From the NCBI GenBank assembly GCA_017558115.1, contig JAFYWG010000056.1:1-55987 (forward strand): a DNA stretch of 55,987 nucleotides. Reading direction: 5' to 3'. The DNA comes from Alistipes sp. GTDB taxonomy: Bacteria > Bacteroidota > Bacteroidia > Bacteroidales > Rikenellaceae. This document shows, in pieces, positions 16,316-25,378 of the stretch. Numbering within the stretch: position 1 is the first letter of the stretch; the number at the start of each line of letters is the position of its first letter. The notes below the pieces were generated by a model that was not told the DNA's origin, ran no database searches, and saw nothing but the letters and a program-made list of their open reading frames with translations. A program made the position numbers and the translations under genes.

Positions 16316-18217
16316 CTACTCAAAGGGTTCGAGGTAGGTGTAGCCGTAGAGGCCTGAGCGGTAGTTCGATATAAACTCCTTACCCTCCTCAAGGGTAATC
16401 GCACCACTCTTGACCGACTTACTTACCCATATCTCTATTGCACGCACCATACGCTTGTGGTCGAACTGCACGTAGTCCAACACATCGGCAATGGTCTCAC
16501 CCTCGATAATCTTATCCACCACATACTCATCATCCTTAATTGAGATGTGCACAGCGTTAGTATCACCAAAGAGGTTGTGCAAATCGCCCAAAATCTCCTG
16601 GTAGGCACCCACAAGGAATACACCTATATAATATGGCTCACCCTCCTTAAGCTCGTGCACCGGGAGATGGAAGGCGTTGTTCGAGGTAGAGATGAAGTTA
16701 TCAATCTTACCATCCGAATCGCACGTGATATCCTGCAACGTCGCCGAGCATGTAGGTGGCTCGTTTAGGCGCGAGAGGGGCACGATGGGGAAGACCTGAT
16801 CGATGGCCCAAGAGTCAGGCAACGACTGGAAGAGCGAGAAGTTGCAGAAGTACTTATCGGGCAGGCTGCGCGAAATGGAGCGCAACTCCTCAGGAGCGTG
16901 CTTACTCTTACCCGCCATAGCGTTCACCTCGCGTGCGATAGACCAGAATAGGCGCTCGACCTTAGCGCGTGTAGAGAGGTCGACAAGGCCGATGTTGAAG
17001 AGCTCGAGGGCGTCTTCACGTGCCTGCATAGCGTCGTGCCACTGCTCTATAAGGCGGTTAGGCGTGAGCTTATTCCAGATATCGTATAGGTCGCGCACAA
17101 GTTCATGTGCGTCGTCACCTATTATCTCATCCTCGCCGAATGCGGGGAGCTGCGTACGTGCAAGCACCTCGAAAATGAGTATCGAGTGGTGCGCCGTGAG
17201 CGAACGGCCCGACTCGATGATGAGGTTGGGCTGCTTAAGTTCATTCTTCGTGCAGATGTCAACAATCGAGTAGACGGCATCGTTTACATACTCCTGTATT
17301 GAGTAGTTTATGCTGTTGCCACTTGTTGCCGAGTGCGAGCCGTCGTAGTTTACACCCAAGCCACCACCAATATCCACAAACTCAATATTATAACCCGACT
17401 TCGTTAGCTGCGCATAGAACTGCGTAGCCTCCTTGAGCGCCGTCTTTATACGGCGAATATTGGTCACCTGCGAGCCGATATGGAAGTGGATGAGTTTGAA
17501 GCAATCCTCCATGCCCTCGCGCTTAAGTAGCTCGAGAGCGTCGATAAGCTCCGATGAGTTAAGACCAAACTTCGAGATGTCGCCACCCGACTCCTCCCAC
17601 TTACCGCTACCCGAGCTCGCGAGCTTAATGCGGATGCCAATATTGGGGCGAATAGACATGCTCTTAGCCAGGCGCGCAATGGTGCGTAGCTCCATCATCT
17701 TCTCCACCACGAGGAAGATTTTGCGACCCATCTTGTGTGCCAACAGCGCAAGCTTAATATAGCTCTCATCCTTATACCCGTTGCATATAATCATAGAGTC
17801 GCTATCGAAATTGAGCGAGAGCACAGCGTGTAGTTCGGGCTTAGAGCCCGCCTCAAGACCTACGTGGTAGTTATTGCCGTGGCTAATAAGCTCCTCGACA
17901 ACGGGACGCATCTGATTGACCTTTATTGGGTAGACAATGTAGCTCTCAGCCTTGTAGTTATACTCCTCGGCAGCGCGATCGAAGCACTTCGATATCTTCG
18001 ATATGCGGTTATTGAGAATATCGGGGAAGCGCAACAAGAGCGGCAGCGCTATATCATGCAACTGCAACTCGTCGATAAGGTTGCGCAGGTCTATCTCTGG
18101 GCCACCATCCTTGGGACGCACAACGATGTTACCCTTGCTGTTTACCGAGAAGTAGTCCTTACCCCAGCTGTTTATGTTGTACAACTCTACAGAGTCGTCT
18201 ACCTTCCATTTTCTCAT
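16316..18217 (-). CDS. speA: Biosynthetic arginine decarboxylase
   Basis: A 633-residue PLP enzyme converting arginine to agmatine and CO2, the first step of polyamine synthesis here. The PLP-binding Lys is in YPIKVNQ (Lys99), the HFHIGSQ and DIGGGLGVNYDGS motifs mark the alanine-racemase-like barrel, and the catalytic Cys is in DITCDSDG near the C-terminus. The length agrees with SpeA of other bacteria. It is the last gene of the operon beginning with agmatinase, 28 bp after the carboxyspermidine decarboxylase gene. Confidence 0.95.
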   Translation of the reverse strand: MRKWKVDDSVELYNINSWGKDYFSVNSKGNIVVRPKDGGPEIDLRNLIDELQLHDIALPLLLRFPDILNNRISKISKCFDRAAEEYNYKAESYIVYPIKVNQMRPVVEELISHGNNYHVGLEAGSKPELHAVLSLNFDSDSMIICNGYKDESYIKLALLAHKMGRKIFLVVEKMMELRTIARLAKSMSIRPNIGIRIKLASSGSGKWEESGGDISKFGLNSSELIDALELLKREGMEDCFKLIHFHIGSQVTNIRRIKTALKEATQFYAQLTKSGYNIEFVDIGGGLGVNYDGSHSATSGNSINYSIQEYVNDAVYSIVDICTKNELKQPNLIIESGRSLTAHHSILIFEVLARTQLPAFGEDEIIGDDAHELVRDLYDIWNKLTPNRLIEQWHDAMQAREDALELFNIGLVDLSTRAKVERLFWSIAREVNAMAGKSKHAPEELRSISRSLPDKYFCNFSLFQSLPDSWAIDQVFPIVPLSRLNEPPTCSATLQDITCDSDGKIDNFISTSNNAFHLPVHELKEGEPYYIGVFLVGAYQEILGDLHNLFGDTNAVHISIKDDEYVVDKIIEGETIADVLDYVQFDHKRMVRAIEIWVSKSVKSGAITLEEGKEFISNYRSGLYGYTYLEPFE

Positions 18218-18245
18218 CTTTTACTCCATGAAGTTTTAAGTGGGT

Positions 18246-19409
18246 CTATCCCATGCGTTTTTTGTAATCAGTGTAGTCGTAGGTGCGAAGCGTCTCGAAG
18301 CCACGCTCGGGGCTGTATAGGATAATCGAGGGGTGTGTAACGCCGTTAAACATAGTAGTCTTAACCATGGTGTAGTGTATCATATCGCGAAATATTATGC
18401 GCTGGCCAACGTGGGGCTCTACCCCATCGTCAGTTGCCCACGAGCCCATAGTATCGCCCGCAAGACATGAGTTGCCACCTATCCAATACTCCGTCTCACC
18501 CTCCACGGGGTCGTGCATACCAAGTATGCGGGGTTTGTAGGGCATCTCCAAGCAATCAGGCATATGGCAGGCGAAAGAGACGTTGAGCATGAGGGTGTTG
18601 CGACCGCCATTGCGCACAATATCCTCCACGCGAGCAACCAACACTCCTGTGTCCCACGTAAAGGCGCTACCTGGCTCAAGGATAACACGCAAATGGGGAT
18701 GACGAGCCTTGAAGCCGCGAAGAATATCTATGAGCATATCCTCGTCGTAGTCGACATGTGTCATCAGGTGACCACCACCGAAATTCACCCAGCTGAGGGT
18801 GGCTATGTGGTGGCCAAAGCGCTCCTCGAAGCTACGCAACGTAGCCTCCAAATCTGTGGGGCGCGACTCGCATAACGCATGGAAGTGCAAGCCCTCAATC
18901 CCCTCTGGCAACACTTCGATATCTACGGCACGTACACCGAGGCGCGACTCTGGCATTGCGGGGTTATAAAGGTCGGTTTCAACGGTGCTATACTCAGGGT
19001 TTACCCTAAGACCACACGATACACCACGCTCCTTGGCACGCTCACCATATCGCTCATACTGCGCCAACGAGTTGAAGGTGATGTGACTCGAAGCCTCGAG
19101 GATGGCATCTATCTCCTCCTCGGTATATACGGGAGCATAGGTATGAGCCTTAATGCCCATATGCTCCATTACAAGGCGTGCTTCAGACAAAGAACTCGCC
19201 GTAGCGCCATCGGAGTGCTGCTTAAGGCGTGAGAAGAGGTGCCATGTGGCATTAGCCTTTAGCGCCACGATAATCTCCACTTCTGCCTCGCGACGCACCC
19301 TGTCGATAGTTGCGAGGTTCATATCGAGCATACCCTCGTGGATGATATACGCAGGGGTGGGAGCCTCGCTTAAGCTCCACACCCTGTGCATATTATCTTT
19401 ACGCTGCAT
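18246..19409 (-). CDS. nspC: Carboxynorspermidine/carboxyspermidine decarboxylase
   Basis: A 387-residue PLP-dependent decarboxylase. The PLP Lys is in VALKANATWHLF, the glycine loop is FGGGHLMTHVDYD and the catalytic Cys is in GNSCLAGDTMGSW. It removes CO2 from carboxyspermidine to give spermidine. The frame is open upstream to 19448, but that start would overlap the preceding gene by 37 bp; the ATG at 19409, 2 bp after that gene's stop, fits the family length better. A further ATG exists at 19391. It lies between the dehydrogenase and speA genes, so the operon encodes consecutive steps. Confidence 0.93.
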   Translation of the reverse strand: MQRKDNMHRVWSLSEAPTPAYIIHEGMLDMNLATIDRVRREAEVEIIVALKANATWHLFSRLKQHSDGATASSLSEARLVMEHMGIKAHTYAPVYTEEEIDAILEASSHITFNSLAQYERYGERAKERGVSCGLRVNPEYSTVETDLYNPAMPESRLGVRAVDIEVLPEGIEGLHFHALCESRPTDLEATLRSFEERFGHHIATLSWVNFGGGHLMTHVDYDEDMLIDILRGFKARHPHLRVILEPGSAFTWDTGVLVARVEDIVRNGGRNTLMLNVSFACHMPDCLEMPYKPRILGMHDPVEGETEYWIGGNSCLAGDTMGSWATDDGVEPHVGQRIIFRDMIHYTMVKTTMFNGVTHPSIILYSPERGFETLRTYDYTDYKKRMG

Positions 19410-19411
19410 GA

Positions 19412-20602
19412 CTATAGCTCGAGGTCGATATCGAACTTCTCGATCCATGGCAAGCCGCGCTCACCAAGTTCTGCAAGGAACTGATCGGGGTCGAGCTGCT
19501 CGACGTTGTATACACCAGCACCCTTCCAGATGCCACGCGCAAAGAGCGAAGCACCCAACGCCGCGGGAACACCCGTAGTAAAGCTCACAGCCTGAGTACC
19601 TGTCTCACGGAAGGCGATTTCGTGGTCGCAGTTGTTGTAGATGTAGTATGTGCGCTCCTTGCCATCCTTCACGCCACGGATACGGCAACCAATAGATGTC
19701 TGACCATGGTAGTTGGCACCAAGAGACTTAGGATCGGGTAATACGGCCTTGAGGAACTGAATAGGTACGATCTCGACACCATTGTAGACGATTGGATCGA
19801 TACGCGCCATGCCAATATTCTGAATTACGCGCAAGTGTGTAAGATACTCCTGACCAAATGTCATCCAAAAGCGTGCGCGCTTGATTGATGGGTAGTGCTT
19901 AACAAGCGACTCCAACTCCTCGTGGAAGATGAGGTACGACTCACGCTCGCCAATCTCGGGATAGTTCAAAGGCTTGTGGATAGCGTGAGGCTCAGTCTCC
20001 ACCCATGCACCATTCTCCCAGTAGCGCCCCTTCTGCGTCACCTCTCGAATGTTGATCTCGGGGTTGAAGTTTGTGGCGAATGCCATGCCGTGGTTACCGG
20101 CGTTGCAGTCCACGATGTCGAGGTAGTGAATCTCGTCGAAGTGGTGCTTAGCGGCATATGCAGTGAAGATTGCCGAAACACCGGGATCGAAGCCGCAGCC
20201 AAGGATTGCCATGAGGCCCTTCTCCTTGAAGCGCTCCTGGTATGCCCACTGCCAGCTGTACTCAAAGTGAGCCTCATCCTTGGGCTCGTAGTTTGCCGTG
20301 TCGAGGTAGTTCACGCCACACTCAAGACAGGCATCCATGATTGTCAAATCCTGATAAGGAAGAGCGACATTAATTACAATGTCAGGTTGGAAGGATTTCA
20401 TCAATGTTACAAGCTCCTCCACACTGTCTGCATCGACCTGTGCTGTTTGGATGCGATTGCCACCTACAGCCTTTGCAATCTCATCACACTTAGACTTTGT
20501 GCGGCTTGCCAACATGATCTCGGTAAAGGCACTATCTGCTGCTACTTTGTGTGCCACTACTGTTCCGACGCCACCGGCACCGATAATTAAAACTTTTGAC
20601 AT
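19412..20602 (-). CDS. Carboxynorspermidine/carboxyspermidine dehydrogenase (saccharopine dehydrogenase family)
   Basis: A 396-residue NAD(P)H enzyme. The N-terminal Rossmann loop is VLIIGAGGVGTVVAHK, and the later LGCGFDPGVSAIF and DCNAGNHGMAFATNF segments are typical of carboxynorspermidine synthases rather than of lysine-pathway saccharopine enzymes. It condenses putrescine with aspartate semialdehyde and reduces the imine to carboxyspermidine. Context decides the substrate: agmatinase upstream supplies putrescine, and the matching decarboxylase is 2 bp downstream. A 62-bp gap with a small hairpin (gcagagt 20626-20632 with actctgc 20643-20649) separates it from speB. Confidence 0.93.
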   Translation of the reverse strand: MSKVLIIGAGGVGTVVAHKVAADSAFTEIMLASRTKSKCDEIAKAVGGNRIQTAQVDADSVEELVTLMKSFQPDIVINVALPYQDLTIMDACLECGVNYLDTANYEPKDEAHFEYSWQWAYQERFKEKGLMAILGCGFDPGVSAIFTAYAAKHHFDEIHYLDIVDCNAGNHGMAFATNFNPEINIREVTQKGRYWENGAWVETEPHAIHKPLNYPEIGERESYLIFHEELESLVKHYPSIKRARFWMTFGQEYLTHLRVIQNIGMARIDPIVYNGVEIVPIQFLKAVLPDPKSLGANYHGQTSIGCRIRGVKDGKERTYYIYNNCDHEIAFRETGTQAVSFTTGVPAALGASLFARGIWKGAGVYNVEQLDPDQFLAELGERGLPWIEKFDIDLEL

Positions 20603-20664
20603 TTAGGTTATTAGGTTATTACTTTGCAGAGTACAGATGAGGACTCTGCGGACTCGCTGTGTAG

Positions 20665-21528
20665 TTAGCCCTTAGGAGGCTTTGCGGCATATAGCTCGCT
20701 AAGGAACTGATAGATAAGCTTCGCGGCCAAGAAGTCCGAAGCCTTCGCCATGGGGGTGGGACATAGCTCTACGATGTCGATGCCCACCACGCGATGCTCT
20801 CTTACGATGCGCTTTAGAAGCCCCATAACCTCTCGGTACGTAAGGCCACCAGGCTCGGGAGTACCCGTAGAGGGGAGGTAAGCGGGGTCGAAGACATCGA
20901 GATCGATGGTGATGTAGACCTCGTCGCCCAACTGTGTAGATACGCGCTCCTGCCACTCGTCATCCTCAGCGATGCGGTGAGCATAGAATGTGCGCTTAGT
21001 GTCGATGTTGTGCAACTCTTCGCGGGCGGTGCTACGTATGCCCACCTGCGTGATGTTGGGCGTAAGCTCCTTGGCGCGTGCCATGACGCAGGCGTGGTTA
21101 CATGCCGAGCCCTCATACTCATCGCGCATATCGGAGTGAGCGTCGAGCTGAAGGATTGATAGATTGGGATAGCGGCGCGCCATAGCGCGGAATGCGCCGA
21201 TAGATACGGAGTGTTCGCCACCTATGAGCACGGGGAACTTGCCGTCATGGAGAATTGTCTCCATGCGACGCTCCACCTCATCTGCCATTGCTTCGGGCGA
21301 TGAGGCCTCGGTTACGGGTTCAAGTGTTGCAATGCCGCGTTTGTACACCTCCGTAGCAGTCTCTATATCGTAGAACTCAAGGTTGTACGATGCATCGAGT
21401 ATGGCATCGGGGCCGCGGTCAGCACCCTTGATCCATGTGCTTGTGCCGTCGTAGGGCACTGGAAGGATTGCAATTTCAGCGCTATCGTAGCGCATCTGCT
21501 CATTAGTGAAGTCACCAAAGGCTCGCAT
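20665..21528 (-). CDS. speB: Agmatinase
   Basis: A 287-residue ureohydrolase. The metal-binding motifs are all present: GGEHSVSIG, DAHSDMRDEY and TIDLDVFDPAYLPSTGTPEP, the last with the two Asp residues of the di-manganese site. It hydrolyses agmatine to putrescine and urea. As first gene of the operon it is preceded by a good promoter (21656-21685) and a leader of about 120 nt with two hairpins. There is no N-carbamoylputrescine branch here, so this operon uses the direct agmatinase route. Confidence 0.92.
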   Translation of the reverse strand: MRAFGDFTNEQMRYDSAEIAILPVPYDGTSTWIKGADRGPDAILDASYNLEFYDIETATEVYKRGIATLEPVTEASSPEAMADEVERRMETILHDGKFPVLIGGEHSVSIGAFRAMARRYPNLSILQLDAHSDMRDEYEGSACNHACVMARAKELTPNITQVGIRSTAREELHNIDTKRTFYAHRIAEDDEWQERVSTQLGDEVYITIDLDVFDPAYLPSTGTPEPGGLTYREVMGLLKRIVREHRVVGIDIVELCPTPMAKASDFLAAKLIYQFLSELYAAKPPKG

Positions 21529-21650
21529 TCTACCCTAAATTTATTCTTTTATATGTAAACTAATCTCATTCACGCGCATTATACGCGTGCACACCTTTTG
21601 CAAATCTCATACGAAAGTGGTCTTTTATATGACCTTTATCTCTACTTTCG
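21529..21650 (-). other. Structured 5' leader of the polyamine operon
   Basis: Two hairpins lie between promoter and ATG. The first nests ggtc 21619-21622/gacc 21631-21634 inside cgaaagt 21612-21618/actttcg 21644-21650. The second is cacgcg 21571-21576 with cgcgtg 21584-21589. The remaining gap to 21787 is AT-rich with only the promoter. Regulation by polyamines or arginine is a guess from position. Confidence 0.45.
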
Positions 21651-21655
21651 CAGCG

Positions 21656-21685
21656 CAAATATAGTGACAATTATCTATCATGCAA
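21656..21685 (-). promoter_or_regulatory. Promoter of the polyamine operon
   Basis: Minus strand TTG (21685-21683), 19 bp spacer, TATATTTG (21663-21656). Confidence 0.75.
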
Positions 21686-21787
21686 CTTTTTTGAAAGATT
21701 TTTTTAATAAGAGGATATAATATTTTTCCATTTTTCAAAAACACCATAGCATTGAGGCCCAAAAATTAACAAATATAGCACCACAAT

Positions 21788-21827
21788 ACAAAAAAAAATG
21801 CCTGCCTAACCACATGGTTAAGCAGAC
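21788..21827 (-). terminator. Terminator of the small HTH operon
   Basis: A 12-bp stem (21800-21811 with 21816-21827, two G-U pairs) with a 4-nt loop, followed on the minus strand by eight Ts. It follows the HTH gene. Confidence 0.9.
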
Positions 21828-21869
21828 ACCCTACTTATAACAGTTATACTACTAATCTTTGGCGCGTGG

Positions 21870-22049
21870 TTACTTTGCGGGAGCCCACTTGCAGCGCACG
21901 GGCGATACGATAGCACCCTCCTCCTTGAGCTGCTTCATAGCCTTATCAACCTCCTTACGGTCGATACCGCTGAGCTCAGCGATCTTACCTGCGTTTAGAG
22001 GCTCACCTGCCTCAACCATTGTTGCCAATACTTTTGCTTTAGTCTCCAT
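21870..22049 (-). CDS. Small winged-helix/HTH protein (59 aa)
   Basis: A 59-residue ORF starting [40 protein letters not shown] followed by [10 protein letters not shown] has the helix-turn-helix and start-of-wing pattern of MarR/ArsR-type folds, so it probably binds DNA; it ends CKWAPAK. The gene lies 13 bp after a small Cys-rich gene and shares its promoter and terminator. No ligand domain is present. The target is unknown, and a role as a nucleoid or adaptor protein is also possible. Confidence 0.75.
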   Translation of the reverse strand: METKAKVLATMVEAGEPLNAGKIAELSGIDRKEVDKAMKQLKEEGAIVSPVRCKWAPAK

Positions 22050-22062
22050 AGTTCATATAGTT

Positions 22063-22269
22063 TTAATAGTTATAATCTCTTAACGTGAGTGTTATCTCTC
22101 TGTATGTCTTGCGCCCCTCGATGTACTCCTCGTAGACGATTTCTGCATCGCGTCCCTTAAGCATATTGCACTTACCACATAGCTCGCAGTTGCAGAGGCA
22201 TCGCCACCTATCTTGTACATAAGCGAGGCGCTCTTCGCGTGTGCTACTCTCTATATCTGGGGCAAACAT
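22063..22269 (-). CDS. Small Cys-rich protein (68 aa), function unknown
   Basis: A 68-residue protein with the cluster CLCNCELCGKC at about residues 24-34, which could bind zinc or an iron-sulfur cluster, and an acidic, Tyr-rich C-terminal half (VYEEYIEGRKTYREI). No signal peptide or membrane segment is seen. It is the first gene of a two-gene operon with the HTH protein and has a full promoter 38 bp upstream. The family is not recognised; a metal-binding regulator partner is only a guess. Confidence 0.65.
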   Translation of the reverse strand: MFAPDIESSTREERLAYVQDRWRCLCNCELCGKCNMLKGRDAEIVYEEYIEGRKTYREITLTLRDYNY

Positions 22270-22306
22270 ATCACTTCATAATTACTCTTTGTTTTTGTTT
22301 CTGGTG

Positions 22307-22338
22307 CAAAAGTAATACAAAGTTATATAAGTTGCAAA
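22307..22338 (-). promoter_or_regulatory. Promoter of the Cys-rich/HTH pair
   Basis: Minus strand TTTG (22338-22335), 20 bp spacer, TACTTTTG (22314-22307). Confidence 0.75.
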
Positions 22339-22378
22339 TCGGAAATTTTGATTTAACTATAAGAGAAAACTATATTCA

Positions 22379-22945
22379 CTATTTACCCACTTGTCGATAC
22401 CAACGCACATATCCCGCAACAGCGAGGGCACAATAGAGCGTATAGAGGCCCGCGGTAATGGGAATACCCTTATAGATGTAGAGGCCCACACTAATCATAT
22501 CGACCACTAACCACACCAACCACTGCTCAACAAGCTTACGCGAGAGCATCCACATAGCCACGATGCTCAACGCCGTAGACATAGAGTCGAAGAATGGCAC
22601 GCTGCTATCTGTAAACTCAACCAAGAATATGTACAACTCGGCATGGAAAAAGGCGTACAAAACTACGAGGTTTAGTATCCACTCTTTAGGCGTATGCTGT
22701 ATTCTACCCTCGCTCTTCTTCTTGGGTTTGCTCTTCCACACCATCAGTCCATAGATACCCGCAGCTACATAATACAACTGCATGGCAGCATCGGCATAGA
22801 CACCATTTGTCAAGTAGAGCACACCATGCACCACGGGCATGATAGCACCCACAACCCAGAGCCAGATGTTTGCCTTATACTCGAGCCAAAGGTACAAAAG
22901 GCCGAGGGCTGTGCCCACACACTGTAATATCAAGGACCAATCCAT
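22379..22945 (-). CDS. pnuT: PnuC-family thiamine transporter (PnuT)
   Basis: A 188-residue inner-membrane protein with about seven hydrophobic helices and the PnuC signatures (VGAIMPVVHGVLY, YADAAMQLYYVAAGIYG, WLVVDMISVGLYIYKG). PnuC proteins carry nicotinamide riboside, but in Bacteroidetes a branch called PnuT carries thiamine. The assignment rests on context: it is 6 bp after a TonB receptor gene in an operon led by a TPP riboswitch. It should move thiamine from periplasm to cytoplasm. No thiamine pyrophosphokinase gene follows, as it does in some related operons. Confidence 0.88.
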   Translation of the reverse strand: MDWSLILQCVGTALGLLYLWLEYKANIWLWVVGAIMPVVHGVLYLTNGVYADAAMQLYYVAAGIYGLMVWKSKPKKKSEGRIQHTPKEWILNLVVLYAFFHAELYIFLVEFTDSSVPFFDSMSTALSIVAMWMLSRKLVEQWLVWLVVDMISVGLYIYKGIPITAGLYTLYCALAVAGYVRWYRQVGK

Positions 22946-22951
22946 CGTAGA

Positions 22952-25198
22952 TTAGAAGTTTAGAGTTATGTTAGCAAGCACATTGATAGGTGCTTGGGGA
23001 AAATAGAAGGCATCGTCGTAGCGCTCGCCATCCCACATATAGGAGTAACCATAGCCATTCGACTCGTAGAGCGTAGAGAAGAGGTTGTTGATAACCAAAC
23101 CGAAGCGAACCTCCTGCTCCGAGCCCAGTTTAAGCGTGTAGCCAAGATTGAGATTAGTAACGCAGTAGGCATCCAACGATAGCGCCTCAATCTCGTTATT
23201 CGTGAAGTACTGCTTACCCACGTACTGCGTGTGCCATAGCGCGCTAAAGCCAGCCACATGGAAGTCCGCCATCACCGAACCCATCACCGAGGGTGAGTAC
23301 GATATGGTCATATCTCCCAGATTCTGTCCATACGTAGGGCTATCCTTCAACTCATCCACATAGTCGCAAATCTTATTCTGTGAGAGCGTAGCGTTTGCCG
23401 ATAGCGTGAGCCACTTTGCCACTCTCCACGATGCCATAAGCTCAACGCCACGGCGATAACTACGTGCTACGTTGGTATTTAGCGCATCGTCACCATCGTT
23501 CACCATACCCGTAGCCACAAGCTGATTGTGGTAGAGCATATAGTATAGGTTAACACCCACAACTACACGTGGTGCTGTGTATGTATAACCCACCTCGAAG
23601 TCGACAAGGCGCTCGGGCTTTGGCTCTGTGTGGTCTGCCGAGAACATATACCTATCGGTAAAGTCGGAACGCTTAGGCTCACGCTGTGCCACAGCCACCG
23701 AGGCAAATATATTATGGCGATGGTGGATATAGCTAACACCCGCGCGTGGATTTAAGAAGACGTACTCCTTATCTACGTTTATGGGCTGCATGTAGACACC
23801 CTCATCATCCCAAATGGAGTTATCGTTAGTGCCCCACGCCCTATAACCGACGTAGCGACACTGCAAGTCACCAAAGATGTGGAGTTCGTTATCCATCAGG
23901 CCACGCACCGCAGTCCAGTCGGCACGCGCGAAGAGGTTGCCGTCATGCTTAACAACATCGTTGTCGTACCACTTGCCCGCAACAGCCTCTCTCTCCATGC
24001 CATCTACCCAGCTCAATGTGCCCCAGTGTGGTGAGTTGTAGTAGCTATACGAGCCACCAAAGGTCACATCTACCCTCGAGGTACGATACTCCGCCGCGAC
24101 ATTCGCTCCCGCAAGGTGGTTATACATAAGCTTATGGCGGATAAGGTCGGCCTGCTCGATAGAGGTATTAAGATTGGTGTAGCTTGCCAACCAAGCATCA
24201 TCCTTATACTGGTTATAGTAGCCATAACCATAAGTATAGAAGAGTGTGGCGTTGAGCTGCCAACGATTACTAAAGCGATGGTTTATAACAAGTTGATTAT
24301 TAAACTGAAGGTAGTTATCAGTCTGGTCATTGTAGTAGTCAACGTGCGTACCGTCGGCCAATACAAATGGACCATCCGAGGTGGTATACTGACCCGAAGT
24401 GTGGTAGCGACGACCATAGCGCTCCATATCCTCTCGCGAGACACCATTGTAAGTGAGATAGGTGCGCGCAGAACCACCAAACGACAAGAACTTCACCTTG
24501 GTATTAGAGCCATAATATCCCGCCTGAAGCATATATGACTTTAGGTCGGTAGCACCGCGGTCTATGTATCCCTCAGAGCCAATGTGCGTGAGGCGTGCAT
24601 CCACCACCCAATGGTCGCGCATAAGACCCGATGATATGTGCAGAGCCTGCTTGTTGGTGTTGTACGAGCCGTAGGATAGCGACGCAGAACCACAGAAGTT
24701 AGGCGACAGAGCATCCGTAGTCATCGCCACCGAGCCACCAAAGGCTCCCGAGCCATTTGTCGAGACACCCGCACCGCGCTGCACCTGTACCGTACCCACC
24801 GAGGAGATAAGATCGGGGGTATCGTACCAGTACATGGAGTGGGAGTCGGGATTGTTCATGGCTACACCATTTATAGTGACGTTGATGCGTGTAGCATCCG
24901 TGCCACGCAGGCGTATCGCCGTAGCGCCAATACCAACACCCGTCTCGTTAGTAGCTATAACCGAAGGAGTTAGAGCGAGTGCTGTGGGCATATCTGTGCC
25001 GTAAGCCGAGCGATCGAGGCTCTCCTTCGATAGGTTATCTTGCGCCACGGGCGTGGTGCGCTTGGCATTTACGGTAGTAACCTCTATGACATCGATGTCG
25101 TAGTTGCGGAGCGAGTCCTGAAGAGTGTAGGCATCTTGCGCCTTGAGTGCCGCACATAGAACAAAGGTAGCGGCGATAAAACAAAAAATCCTTTTCAT
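22952..25198 (-). CDS. TonB-dependent outer-membrane receptor for thiamine
   Basis: A 748-residue receptor with signal peptide KRIFCFIAATFVLCAALKAQ. The plug domain (about 35-160) has VNAKRTTPVAQDNL, IRLRGTDATRINVTINGVAM and VQRGAGVSTNGSGAFGGSV, followed by a 22-strand barrel ending INVLANITLNF with a terminal Phe. It lacks the CarboxypepD-like N-terminal domain of SusC proteins. The TPP riboswitch in its leader and the PnuT gene next to it indicate uptake of thiamine or its phosphates across the outer membrane. Confidence 0.9.
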   Translation of the reverse strand: MKRIFCFIAATFVLCAALKAQDAYTLQDSLRNYDIDVIEVTTVNAKRTTPVAQDNLSKESLDRSAYGTDMPTALALTPSVIATNETGVGIGATAIRLRGTDATRINVTINGVAMNNPDSHSMYWYDTPDLISSVGTVQVQRGAGVSTNGSGAFGGSVAMTTDALSPNFCGSASLSYGSYNTNKQALHISSGLMRDHWVVDARLTHIGSEGYIDRGATDLKSYMLQAGYYGSNTKVKFLSFGGSARTYLTYNGVSREDMERYGRRYHTSGQYTTSDGPFVLADGTHVDYYNDQTDNYLQFNNQLVINHRFSNRWQLNATLFYTYGYGYYNQYKDDAWLASYTNLNTSIEQADLIRHKLMYNHLAGANVAAEYRTSRVDVTFGGSYSYYNSPHWGTLSWVDGMEREAVAGKWYDNDVVKHDGNLFARADWTAVRGLMDNELHIFGDLQCRYVGYRAWGTNDNSIWDDEGVYMQPINVDKEYVFLNPRAGVSYIHHRHNIFASVAVAQREPKRSDFTDRYMFSADHTEPKPERLVDFEVGYTYTAPRVVVGVNLYYMLYHNQLVATGMVNDGDDALNTNVARSYRRGVELMASWRVAKWLTLSANATLSQNKICDYVDELKDSPTYGQNLGDMTISYSPSVMGSVMADFHVAGFSALWHTQYVGKQYFTNNEIEALSLDAYCVTNLNLGYTLKLGSEQEVRFGLVINNLFSTLYESNGYGYSYMWDGERYDDAFYFPQAPINVLANITLNF

Positions 25199-25230
25199 AC
25201 TTTAATCAATTTAAGTTGAAAAGGGGCTTA

Positions 25231-25372
25231 ATAAGATATTCCGCTCCCGGTCTCGGCATTACCCGTATCCGGTTCAATGGGTATCATCTCAGCCAATCGC
25301 TTCACTGCGTTACGCGATTGGCTGGCTATTTAATTAATCCTCGCTCTGCAGTGAAGGAGTAGCACCCCTTAT
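25231..25372 (-). promoter_or_regulatory. TPP riboswitch
   Basis: Read on the minus strand, the leader contains the THI-box landmarks in order: aaggggtgct at the 5' side, the pyrimidine-binding ggctgagatgatacccattg, then gaaccggatacgggtaatgc and ccgagaccggga. The P1 helix can be drawn as ataag (5' end, 25372-25368) with cttat (25235-25231), and P3 is an unusually long 10-bp stem (agccaatcgc with gcgattggct). It lies directly between the -7 box and the receptor ATG. The downstream taagcccctt (25230-25221) can pair with the 5' aagggg, a plausible switch helix. Confidence 0.93.
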
Positions 25373-25378
25373 GTGTCG

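Noticed and set aside
20603..20664. Hairpin between speB and the dehydrogenase gene considered as terminator
   Set aside because: The 7-bp stem is not followed by a T-tract and the genes belong to one pathway; a processing or attenuating role cannot be excluded.
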